A stretch of 64,000 nt of DNA from Panax quinquefolius (taxonomy: Eukaryota > Streptophyta > Magnoliopsida > Apiales > Araliaceae). Each line of letters begins with the position of its first letter. Position 1 is the first letter of the stretch. The DNA lies in the NCBI GenBank assembly GCA_020205615.1, contig CM035162.1, positions 37,810,464 to 37,874,463 of the forward strand. The letters are read 5' to 3'. The notes below the pieces were generated by a model. The model saw nothing but the letters and a program-made list of their open reading frames with translations, had not been told where the DNA came from and made no database searches. Shown one piece after another: positions 33,986-45,300 of this stretch. Both the position numbers and the translations under genes were made by a program.

Positions 33986-36957
33986 CTGCAATACTTGAAG
34001 AGTCCTCCACCATCCGTCCACCACCAAGTGCCCCTCCAGAAACATGGAGCCGAGCGTTAACAAACACCTAAAAGTGGCAGTACCACAAAATAGTTAGTCA
34101 CTTGGTTCCATAGATATAATAGAGAATTAGTAAAAAAGGACTCACAGCTGTATGTTGATATCTAGGAGATGGTGAAACACCAGGAGCAATTGCCCATTCC
34201 CAGTGACCATCTCTATGTTTGGCAAGTCCATATGCACTGGCTAGTGGCTGCAACAATCATACAGAGGACGAAATAGGTTAAACAAACATATTTTCCAGAA
34301 TTAGAAACCAACATGTAACAAACATAACCAAGTTTATGCAGTGCAAGTAGAAAGCATATATCATTTAAAAAAATATTATATGTCAATAGTATAGAAGGCC
34401 AAAAGAAGGGAGGCTCTTGTGACCAACAAACTGTCACAAACTTCAAACCCTAACCACTAAAAGAGCTATTAGTATACTATTACTATTGCAAATATGCGTT
34501 AAAAGCCTCATTATTTATAGATTTTCCTTTTTTGATAATTTTTGTTGGGGATTGAAACCAGCGACCTTGTGACTTCGCAACAACCCAGCTGCAAACCCCA
34601 AAAGAAACACATATCAACACTCAAACAATAAACAAATAACTACCAAACCATTTCATGATAAGCATTATGACTAGAACATATACATATATACATATGATAG
34701 GAAAAACTCTTGAACACAAAAAACTACTTCCTAAGGTCAGCATTTAACCTCCCCAAAAGTCATGGAGAATTGGAGACGATAAGGATATTATTGAAGTTGA
34801 GTTGAAGGAGTAACTCATCACAATTAAACAAGTGCGACTTTCCAAATGCTTATTTAGTTGAGTCGATGGAGTAACTCATTACAATTAAACAATTGTGATT
34901 TTCCAAATGCTTATTTGCATCTAACGTAATTTCGTTATATAAAATCCTCAGCGTGCGCATGTGTAATACAACAACAAAGGTGACCAACTTGTCCAACAGG
35001 GATGATAGTTCACTACACATGACATATAAAGGTAATAAAAGTATACAATGGCTCATGAAAAATGTAGTCCCACCAAATATGGAAGCTCTATAAAAACCAA
35101 ATCCTGACTGTGTTCAAATATAAACGTCTTAGTGATCATTCAAACAAGAATCAATATTAAGATCAAGGACTCTGCTCTTGCCACTTTTTGTTCGGAAAAG
35201 ATTAAAAAAAGGAAAAAAAAAAGAAGAAAGAAACACAAAATGTGCATCTTCCAAAGCGTACAGCTGTTGCCTTAGCGTGAGGGGAGCAAACTACATATTA
35301 TAAATGAAAATATCCTGTGAATTTACATCATTAAACAAATTCAAGAATTACTACTGCAACTAATACATATAACTCACCACACTGTTTGCATCTCTCCCTC
35401 CACAAAGCAGAAGAAGACCATCCGAGCGTGCACTTGCAGTGGCATACCTACTCAAAGTAGCAAATTAGTTATCACCTAGACAGTAATCTTCATTGACAAG
35501 CACTAGCTTTCCCAGCTGTATAGTTAAAATTAAAAATCAGTTTAGCCAAGGGTAGATATATTCTCCTTATTTTCTTCTTTTTAACAAGTATAACAAACAG
35601 CTGCCGAGGGGGTGGAACAAAACTGTGAACGCTATGATTACAACCTGACTCAACAAGAACGTTCTTCCAATAAATGCTAAGTGTAAAGTCTTCTAATAAA
35701 GCATAATAACTAAAATAAGGAGAAACTTACATGCACGGAGGTGGTCCTTCCCCTTCAGGTTCCAATTTCCGCCATTCATACAGCTTGGCAGCTGTATCCA
35801 GGGCCCATACATCAGCGAGTGGTCTCTTTGCTGGAGATGTTTCACCAAATTATTGATTTTTGAAGCTAAGATCATCCGATGGAGATATATATTCTAATCA
35901 ACACCGAAGGAAGAAACAGTATAGAGACATACCATCATTTCCACCAATTGCCATGAGATATCTTTGCCCCACCAGAGCCATGACATGCCCATAACGTGGC
36001 CCTGGTCCAGGGCCTTGAACCACCACCCTAAAAGAAAATAAGATTGGTTTCAAAAGCCATTTCAAATATTCTTTTTTCATGTGCATTCTACAGAGGCATC
36101 CGACTATACACAATCTATTGTTAGTTCTTTAAATATACTATATAGGTGTACTAAACATTCATGATTGGACAATCACATCATTTAACATTCTAACCTATGC
36201 CATTGTGGCCGTTGCTGTGTAAGGTCAAGAACATGAAGATCCTCAGCAGACAATCCAGCTGGACCAATTCCACCCTGTGTTGAATAGAAATTTGATACTT
36301 AGAATAAATTAAAAGAAAATTTAAACCAAACAAACTTCTAAAATATTAAGTTGTCTACTAACCTGAATTACTACCATAGTGCCCACAGCAGTTGCTACAT
36401 GAGCTGCCCTTAGTGTTGGTGGTTCCCCAACAGCGTCTTTCACATAGTCTTTCGGGTTAGTCCTTCCAATTTCTCTAACGAGAGAGGTGGCCAGACTTCC
36501 ATCAGCATACTTCTTTTCAGCCCCAGCAATTGCATCAACCAAGTGAAAAACAACAAAATCATATTTGTGAATTAAGTGAATGATTGAAGCACACGATTGT
36601 GGTGTGTAGTGGTATTTGGTGGCGCAAGTGCCAATTATACGCCATAAAGCATCTTTTGTGTCGGAATCCTTTAACATTGTTGCATTCTCAAACATAGAGA
36701 ATGAACTTCTACAATAACCAAAATTACAAATAATAAGATAACATTATGTAAACACAAACATTTTTCACTAATAAGGTAAGATTTCATCCAACTTACTTCA
36801 CGATGAATGATAAATCATTTTCATCAGGATTTGATGATCCAAAGAGTAAGGAAAGGTTGATCTCCAGAGAATTAGCGACCAAATTTAGTATCCGACCCCT
36901 CTGGGGCTCCCAGTTCCAGGAATTAATGAGTTGTTTCTTCCTACTACTTGCCACCAC
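33986..36957 (-). pseudogene. Chimeric gene fragment: condensin CAP-D2 exons fused to BSL kelch exons (frame open)
   Basis: Eight exons on the minus strand have consistent GT/AG borders and phases: 36797-36957, 36363-36708, 36195-36274, 35933-36027, 35731-35830, 35378-35447, 34146-34247 and 33986-34067. The first exon and about 278 bases of the second encode condensin subunit CAP-D2 (WNWEPQRGRILNLVANSLEI, MFENATMLKDSDTKDALWRI, SLATSLVREIGRTNPK). From about 36430 the same exon passes in frame into the kelch domain of a BSU1-like (BSL) Ser/Thr phosphatase (GEPPTLRAAHVATAVGTMVV), and the remaining exons continue it (GGIGPAGLSAEDLHVLDL, GPGPGPRYGHVMALVGQRYL, YATASARSDGLLLLCGGRDA, VNARLHVSGGALGGGRMVED). 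About 345 residues are open without a stop. Upstream CAP-D2 exons and the phosphatase domain are missing, so it is a fragment; expression is unknown. Confidence 0.88.
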
Positions 36958-37128
36958 CTGTGCCCACAATAAGAAAATGATAAAAACTCCTCATAAATAT
37001 AGCCAAGGCAATATCAATAACCTACTCAAGTAGTCAACATTGATTTATATGTACATATATACAAATTCACCTACACCCATTTTCAAAAACCCTCCAAAAT
37101 TCAGAAACAGGCATAAAATAGCAAAACC

Positions 37129-37130
<2 letters not shown>

Positions 37131-37184
<54 letters not shown>
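37131..37184. repeat. Compound microsatellite (TA)n(GA)n
   Basis: A TA run is followed by a GA run. It lies between the CAP-D2 exon and the PPR 3' flank, close to where upstream CAP-D2 exons are lost. Confidence 0.95.
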
Positions 37185-37188
<4 letters not shown>

Positions 37189-37612
37189 GTACTTTACTCA
37201 GATACTGCTACTCTTCAGATCATAACATAAGCACCTAAAACCAGTCAATTTAACCAATCATTCTGAATTGTACAAAGTCCAATACTTTCCGAGCACAAGA
37301 CCAACATTAGTCTTTAGCTGAAACATTCCCATGTTGTAACGTTTTCATAAAACTAACCCCAGTGTCAATGCGTCATATAAAACTTTTACACCTCATCTTC
37401 CCAAGAAACTGCAGAGCAGATGAATTAATAGCTAGCTCTCAGCCTCTTGCTACCACCATCAAACCCAGTTTTCAAGCATCCATAAACTATCTGGTATTTA
37501 ACAGAGTGTGGAACTCTAGAATCTCTGTCCATCTTTCAGAAGATCATAATGGGCTTGTACCTACTACCTAGTATATTTTCTGGATCTTTAGACTTTCCAG
37601 TAATATTATCCA

Positions 37613-39610
37613 TCATAAAATCAACGAATTTAGGTTATCATATTCAGTTTTGTTTTCTGGAATATCTGACAACGGTTTAACTATGTTAATCAACATGGAT
37701 AAAATTCCTTCCATATGAGGGTGAGACGCGTCTCCAACAAGAAACTCGTGGACATTGCCATTAACCTCAATAGAACTGCAACCAGGCTCCTTCCGGACTC
37801 CCAGAGCTCTCATTTTCCTTCTCACCTTCGTAACATCTTCCCATCTGTCAGCAGATGCATAAATATTGGCCAGAAGAGTATGAGCACTGGAATCACCAGA
37901 CTCAATATCCACAAGCCGTTTAGCGAGACGTTCACCCATATCAACATCACCGTGTATTCTACAAGCACCAAGTAAAGCACTGTAAAGTGGAACTACAATA
38001 TTGTTATTTCCACTAGGCATCTTTTCCATCAATTCTTCTGCCTCGTCTAACAATCCAGCACGGCCAAGTAGGTCTATCATGCAACCATAATGTTCCAACT
38101 TTGGTTCAATCTGATACATCTTTGTCATGGAATAAAAATGCTGACGGCCCTCCTCCACCAATCCTCCATGACTACATGCAGTCAAAACACCAACAAAGGT
38201 GATATCATCTGGTTTATACCCAGCTTGTTTCATGGCAGAGAACAACTCAAGTCCTTTGCTGGTCCTCCCATTCACAGCAAGGGAGCAGATAATTGAGGTC
38301 CATGAAGTTGCATCTTTCTCTTTTAAGCTATAAAAAATCTCCAAGGATTTCTCTATGCACCCACATTTCGCATACATATCTATCAGAGCAGTGCAGGCAA
38401 CTGCATCAATTGTTATCATGTTCTCCTCCATGTATGCGTGGATCCATTTCCCTTGTTCCAAGGCTCCCACCTGAGCACAACCTGTAAGTAGGACAACCAC
38501 CGTGAATGAACTTATCCGGCTTAACTCTATTGAATTGCATCTCCCTAAACAGGAACATTGCCTCATCGACATGGTTAAACTGCACATACCCATTAATCAT
38601 AGCAGTCCAGAGAACAATATCTTTAACTTGACTCCTCTCAAATAAGAACCTAGCTTCATCCAACTGACCGCAATTCACATACCCCGACACCATACTTGTC
38701 CAACAAATGACATTTTTTCTCAGCATTGCATCAAAAATTCTGCGGGCCACATCTAGACATCCACACTTAGAATACATATCCAACAATGCATTTCCAATTA
38801 TAGTGGTAAATCCAAGTTCACTGGCAACATAACTGTGAATTTTTCTGCCAAGTTCCAAATTCTTCAATGCTATACAAGCTGAAAGAGTGCTCGCAACACT
38901 GGCTTCAACAGGTCTCACTCTTCCCTCCTCTTGCATCCTTGAATAAACCCGAACAGCATCCTCAAATCTCTTGCACCTAACATACCCAGAAATTAAAATA
39001 TTCCAGGAAACTAAATCTCTCTCGGGCATTTCATCAAACAACTTCGTCAAATTCCCATCAAAACCCAATTCAGCATACATGTCCATAAGTGAATTACAAA
39101 CATAACAATCAAACTCCAGCCCACATTTCACAATAAATCCATGAATCTTTTTCCCTACAGAAACCTCCCTTAAATAACTAACCGCCTTGCACACAAATGG
39201 GTACGTGAAATTATCCGGCCACAACCCATAAAATCTCAATTCATCAAACAAAAAGATTGCTTTTTTGTAACAATTGGTCTTCACGTAAGCTTTGATCATC
39301 ACGTTGTAGATGAACAAAGACGGGGTTTCGATGATGTAATCAAAGATTTTCTGGGCGTAACGTAAATTTCCTTGAGACGGTTGAGAACGTCGTCTTTTTG
39401 GTGAATACAGATTCTGAAAAGCTGAGTTTGGATTTGTTTCAGTTCTATCATGGATTTGCAGTTCTTGAGGAGTTGAATACACGTTTTGGAGGTGAGTCTT
39501 GCCAAACGAGGAGGGGCAGTTGAGAAGTGATGTAGTGATTTTTGTAGGAAATGGTGGGAAGATCTAGATTTGTTGATGATGAGGAATACAAGTTTCCGTT
39601 GATTGTCCAT
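37613..39610 (-). pseudogene. Pentatricopeptide repeat (PLS, E-subclass) gene with two frameshifts
   Basis: This is an intronless gene of about 660 codons on the minus strand. The N-terminus (MDNQRKLVFLIINKSRSSHH) is arginine/serine rich, as for organelle import. P, L and S type repeats follow (for example YNVMIKAYVKTNCYKKAIFL, DLVSWNILISGYVRCKRFED, WTAMINGYVQFNHVDEAMFL), then the E-type tail (PLYSALLGACRIHGDVDMGE, ANIYASADRWEDVTKVRRKM, KEPGCSSIEVNGNVHEF), without a DYW domain. Such proteins act in RNA editing or splicing in mitochondria or plastids. The frame breaks twice: a 25-base deletion near 39380, seen by comparison with the duplicated fragment at 26935-27301, and a 4-base ATTC duplication near 38502. 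As it stands it is a pseudogene or contains sequence errors. Confidence 0.88.
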
Positions 39611-39705
39611 CTGATACTACTGAACAAAGCAGCAACGGCAGCGTCCTCCGGCCTCTCTCTCTCCTATCTTCTCAGACTGGAAAAAAACCCAATCTCTCTC
39701 CAAAA
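39611..39705. promoter_or_regulatory. Putative bidirectional promoter, PPR / CAP-D2
   Basis: Only 95 bases separate the PPR start on the minus strand and the CAP-D2 start on the plus strand. The segment has TCTCTCTCC-type pyrimidine runs and no TATA box. A shared promoter is inferred from the head-to-head layout alone. Confidence 0.3.
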
Positions 39706-39972
39706 ATGGCTCCACCGTTCATATTCTTCTAGAATCTCCAGGCTCTCGAAGAAGAGTATGACGACGGCCGCCTATCAATTCAAAACCCCACCGCCATTTC
39801 CTCATTTAGACCTTCCTCCCTTGAAGAATTCGTAAAAGGCGTATCCTTTGATCTATCAGACAAGGAGCTATTCTGTGTGGAAGACCAAGATTTGTTCGAT
39901 CGGGTTTACTCGCTAGTTAAGGATTTCACTAATCTCACCCCGACTTGTAAGTTCAATCTCGTTGAGAGTCGG
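39706..39972 (+). pseudogene. Condensin CAP-D2 N-terminal exon, truncated, with nonsense codon
   Basis: From ATG at 39706 the frame reads MAPPFIFF then TAG (codon 9), then continues in the same frame for about 80 codons that match the N-terminus of plant condensin subunit CAP-D2 (NLQALEEEYDDGRLSIQN, SSLEEFVKGVSFDLSDKELF, QDLFDRVYSLVKDFTNL). Similarity stops after CKFNLVES at about 39972 in the middle of the protein-coding exon. CAP-D2 is the HEAT-repeat subunit of condensin I. The rest of the gene does not follow. Other CAP-D2 exons occur on the opposite strand at 36430-36957. Confidence 0.85.
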
Positions 39973-40301
39973 TTCTCTCTCTATATAGATATGGGAAAAT
40001 GGGTGCACACTGTATATTTTGTTTTGTAGACGGTACGTAAAACTGTGTCGTTTTGTTTAAAAATAACACACGCGTTCTCCCCTCCCAAACCAAATCAGAA
40101 ATGGACTCTCTCTCTCTCTGAAAATGGCTTCTCCTCCAAAATTATAAATCCGTCCTACTTTTCTCCACATCCTCCTAATCGCCGCCGGAAATCGAGAGTT
40201 AAACTGATTAAACTGAGTTATCTCCCCTTCCCAACTTAATGCTCCGATCCAACCCAGCTACACCTCAGATAGAGTTAAACTGAGTTATCTTCTCCCCTCC
40301 C
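39973..40301 (+). other. 5' flank of the F-box/LRR pseudogene
   Basis: This is a pyrimidine-rich, UTR-like sequence. It has short open frames only. Confidence 0.3.
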
Positions 40302-41290
40302 ATGGTGGGTGAGGCCAACGGCGTCGTTTCCGAACAACCCACACCCCCAATGACTATTTCTAGGGCTTCCATAAACGGAACCCTAAGAGACGACGAGCTT
40401 CGAGCTGTACTGGGGAAATTGGAGAGCCAAAAGAATAAGGAAGCGTTTGGATTAGTGTGGGCTTCGCTTGCAGAGCACTGGGAGGAAGAAGCTTTCTGCT
40501 CCAGCTGGACCCCACATGCTCTGGAAGATGGTGGCTCGATTCACTCGCCTCCATTAATTACCTGGATATCTCTCAGTCTGTTTCTCGCTTTTCTATCCGG
40601 GCGTCACCGATTCCGATCTCTGTCATCGCTACTTCCTTCACTTGTGCTCTCTCAATCTTCAGAATTGCAAAGGTCAACCTTTTACTTAACACTAATAAGT
40701 TTTTTTTTCTGTTGCAAATTTGGCCAATAATTTGGAATTTTTATTTGGGTTTCTTTTAATTTAATTATAAAGGTTGTAACTTTTTTATTGTTTAGTTTCA
40801 TTTGCTACTGAATTTAGGAATTGTTGCTAGTTACTGTTGAAAATGGTGGCATATCTTGTATGCTCTTTCTTAGATATTCTGAAAGTAAAGGGATTTGGGA
40901 TAATTAGTGATATGGTAAAATGTTTAAAATTTCAATTTGAAACACAATCTCATTGTGTTTGGAGGCTCATTTCATGCTATGCAATTGGAACTCTTTCTAG
41001 AAACTCATGTTATATGTTACGGATGCACTATTAGGAGCTCTTTCTAGAAACTGTCATAATTTAGAAGAGTTGGGTTTGCAAGGCTGCACCAACATAACTG
41101 ACTCTGGACTTGCCGTTTTTGTTGATGGGTGTCAACGGATGAAGTATTTAGACATCAACAAGTACAGCAATGTTGGAGATAATGGAATATCCAGTATATC
41201 AAAAGCATGCTCAGCTTCTCTGAAGACACTTAAGTTGTTGGATTGCTATAAACTTGGAGATGTAGCTATATTATTGATAAATGGATTTTA
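40302..41290 (+). pseudogene. F-box/LRR (RNI-like) gene, broken
   Basis: The start MVGEANGVVSEQPTPPMTIS, then LRDDELRAVLGKLESQKNKE, matches the F-box-like start of a plant leucine-rich-repeat protein of the At5g23340 type. A deletion of about 7 bases near 40456 shifts the frame (expected text resumes as LRLQSTGRKKLSA), and later shifts break DISQSVSR and the following sequence. The first exon ends at about 40676 with AATTGCAAAG. The exon that should follow is missing, and 41012-41290 gives LRR text (LLGALSRNCHNLEELGLQGC, ITDSGLAVFVDGCQRMKYLD, SASLKTLKLLDCYKLGD). It stops mid-domain. It cannot make a functional protein. Confidence 0.85.
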
Positions 41291-41559
41291 TATACACGAA
41301 TCGCTATTCATTTCAAGTTTAAATTCGTAGTTATCTTCGTGTTTTGTGTTCGTTTTTTCTTGTTTCATGTTATTTTATGTGTAGGGTGGTCATGGATGCA
41401 ATTGGTGAGGATAGGCGGTCTTTTTGGAGCAAAAGTGGAAAAAAGTGGAAGTAAGAAAATCTTGAAGTCAAGAGTTTAGCCACGGGAAGGTATGTTTATA
41501 AACACTTTTCACGGCGGGGGTCCTGCTTTTCTGTGTCCCTGTTTGGTTTTGACTTCTGT
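41291..41559. other. Boundary segment between F-box/LRR fragment and Athila-like host
   Basis: There is no recognisable gene. The left end of the following LTR element should lie in or near this stretch, but no TG...CA terminus could be fixed. Confidence 0.3.
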
Positions 41560-42321
41560 TAGAGCTCGGTTTGTGGGATTGGGATGATGCGTTTGGACTC
41601 TAATAAAAGAAGAATTCGGCCAGAAGAGAGGAGAGCTTGCTATTACGTAGAAAAACAACAATCTTACAACACACAAGGCAAGAATTCAAGAGCGATTTCA
41701 AGGATTGAAGAGCGAACGTTGGAGGAGTAATTTTCAGAGATTATCACGACGGTTGCGAATCAAGGCTACGTGAAGGGGTTTTCTTTATTCTTCTTCTCTT
41801 TAGTCTTATTTGTAATTGGGATGATGTTTTCAACAAAGTATTCAGTTTTTAATTCATTCGTTATGAACTAATTTACTTATTAGACTTGTGATGGATCTTT
41901 GGGCGAAACGATGATTCTATAACTTTGATTTCCAATTCAATAAGATATTTTCAGTTTATCTATGTTAATTTGAGCGTAAATTTATGAATTACTCGATCAA
42001 CGCTTCTTTGTGGATTTGAAAGGAATCGAGAGAGGAGATTCAATCTGAACCTAGTTAATATAGCATGTGTCATGAATTTTGTCGATAGCAGATTTGTGAT
42101 TATTGTTAAGGTAGAGATACGCTTGACATCACATGTAATCGTATAGAAAGCTTAAACTTAAACCTTCTTTGATTGTAGTTCATATAGAGATATAGTGAGT
42201 TGGTTAATTTAGGTGTTTAACGGATTTCTATCTTAATTGTGGATTGATGTTAATATGGTATTAGTGCATCGAGAGGTGGCTCTTACTACGTTCGTGTTCT
42301 TGATTAATAAACTGGAATATT

Positions 42322-45300
42322 TGTAAGACCCCAAATTATTAATTAATGAAATTTATTTTCCTCTATTTATTATTTTGAAATAGTAAGGGTTGATTTGATT
42401 AATGTGGATAGTTATGGGTAAAATACGCAAATATTTCGAATAAGCAAGTGGTTATAAAATATTCATTATCATCGGGGAATATTCGTTTGGTCGTGGAATA
42501 TTCGTGCTCGTCGAGAATATTCGTGCGACCAATACGCGATCTTTTGTGGGCCCCATAACTGAAAGCGATTGGATGAAGAAAAATGACAAATATAAGTTGT
42601 TTATAAATAACTGGCGTAGCTAAATTATCATCAATAATCTTGTTGGAATACCCTTGGTTTAAAACACACTAATACGCGTTGTTGAACAGTAGCACACGGT
42701 ATTGCAACAATTATTGATTCTTACGTAAGAAGGCACTACTCAATAATTGTTACAGTAATTACTATTCAGTATTTTATTTTATTGATTCAATAATTGCTGC
42801 GTTGATATTTTATGTGACGCCTCCAAAATTAGGTATACGTCACCCATCTTGGGTCGCCACTTACATGGTACATAAATTCAAATACAAACTTACTAATATA
42901 ACTCGTCAGTATATAATACGACATAAATCGTGAGTTTGAATACAAATATTGTCTACTAGATATTATACAAACTCAAAAGGAGTCCTCATTACAACTATTA
43001 TCACACTATTTCATAGAATAGTGAGGACTACTAATGCTATCCTCCGGACCATTACTCCGCTCCCCACTCGCCCCAAATATATTTCTCATTTCTCAAGAGA
43101 ACGTGAAAAGAAATGGTGAGCTCAACTAGCCCAAAGAAGAAATATTATGACTAAGATAATGCGTAATAAATTATCATTAGCCTTCAACAATGTTAAACCG
43201 ATAAAATACAATAGACAAACCAGCTTTAATCGCAATGAATATCTGATCCATTAAAAGAGTCAAGTAGAAAATAAAGTCTACTGTCTTTTAGGTTTTAAAA
43301 GGTTTTCATAAATTTTTATCACTAAGACTCAGTTTAATGAATAAACCACAATATCTAATCATCCATGTACCACGGTCAAGAATTTTCATCAAATTATCAA
43401 TGGTTATGACTATACCGAATCACCATCGGTCATAATTATACCAAAACTATCCATCACTGCATTATAGGCCACTGAGGACTTTTGTCACATCATTTATATC
43501 AAGCCATGATTATACCGAATGAACCCTGGTCATAATCATACTAAGTTCATCTATGCACGTAAGCCAAAGATAACTTTCAACATAATATAAACATGAGGAT
43601 GATGACAATGATATAAGAATTCAATAAAACAAGTTCAAGAATTAATTTATCTAGGAATTATTAACGTCCAAATTGTCAACAAGATCTTTGTTTTTGTAGA
43701 GTAAAATTCAAGAATGATCGAAGAATATTTCCATGAAAAGATCTTTGGATGAAACGCAATTATCAAGGATATTCTACTAATTTCATGGAGTATAGAAGTC
43801 AAAGTTTTAACTAATTTGGGTATAATAAAGAATGGAATAACAAAATAAATCACCATGCATGCGGTGCTTGATGCATGACAAAGTTATTCCAACAGAATAA
43901 TAATAATAACGGAACCAGTCGAGTGAAATTCACAAAGCGGGATGATCCAATGTAATAATAAATCTTTGAATAATAAACAATGGAACCAGTCCGTAAAACA
44001 CATACGCATGTGGATATTCCAACAAAATAATAAATGCGAATAATAAACAATGGAACCGTGTCCTGTAAAACACACGCATGTGATATTCCAAATGTAATAA
44101 TAAAGAATGGAATAATGAGAAGAAGATCACCAAGTATAGGGGATTCCAAGCAGATACAAAAGTTATTCCAATGAATAAATAAGAATGGAATAATATAAGG
44201 ATTTCACCAAGTATAGGGTATCTGCAGATATCAAAGTTATGTATAGGGTATACCACTTTTACAAAGTTATTCCAATGTAATAATAATGAATGGAATAACG
44301 AAGTTCTCTTCATGAATAAGAAAAGAATAACACCTCTTTACGGAATACAAACAAATAATACCCCTTACCTTAGAAGAACCTAATATTGGAAAAGTGAAAT
44401 AGCGAGATACTTTTCTTCTTTCTCTCTATAGATTTTCTCTCTATAGCTTCTCTCTATAATTTCTCTCTCTAAAGTTTCAAAGAATTAAGTAAGAAAATAA
44501 TGAAGGAATGAGCTTCTATTTATAGGAAAATAGAATGCATAGTAATTAATCCATGAACGGTCCAGTTGATTTACTTTAATCGTGACGGTCCATATTTAAA
44601 GCAAAATCTTTTAAATAAAATATCATATATTCTATTTATATAAAAATATTTTACTATGCAAACACTATGCAACACTACGCAAAACACTATGCAAAACACT
44701 ACAACAACACTATGCATAATAAAATATAATATATTCTATTTATAGAATAACTTTAATAAAGTATTCATTTTTTATAAAAGATGTTTTGTTTTATTACGTT
44801 AATAATACTGAATAAAATAAAACGTCATTATCGCTATAATAATTCATATTATTAATCGACAATAAATGGAATCAAACCGGTTGTGACTTCTCACATAAGC
44901 ATCAATAATCAATACCAGTGTAATACTTATGCAACCACACGACATCGCACTTTTACTACCGAGTAGTTCAACAAAGATCAACCAGAAAACTTCCGCCGTT
45001 ATTTCAATAAAATATTTTTGTCGCTTTTCTCAATCCGACAATAATTACATTATTAGGTCCACCAATGATTGAGTAGTTGTATGAATATTCCCCGCTAAAC
45101 CGAATATTCCCAGACCAATCGAATATAATATAACCACTTGCATACTTTGCAAAATTTATAAATACTACCCACAACTATAATATTATCTCAAATTCACACC
45201 ATAATATTAAAATTATTTCGACAAAATTTAAATCTTTATTGATAAAATTTGGGGTCTCACATTTTATATTATTTGTTGTTTCAATAAATTGTCAACACAA

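Noticed and set aside
26900..41500. A complete Helitron carrying the gene pieces
   Set aside because: I could not find a convincing 5' TC, a 3' hairpin plus CTRR, or any Rep/helicase sequence; kept only as a possible mechanism.
43647..44313. Several overlapping minus-strand open frames of 60-127 codons
   Set aside because: They are translations of tandem GGAATAAT/TTATTCC units in the family C solo LTR.
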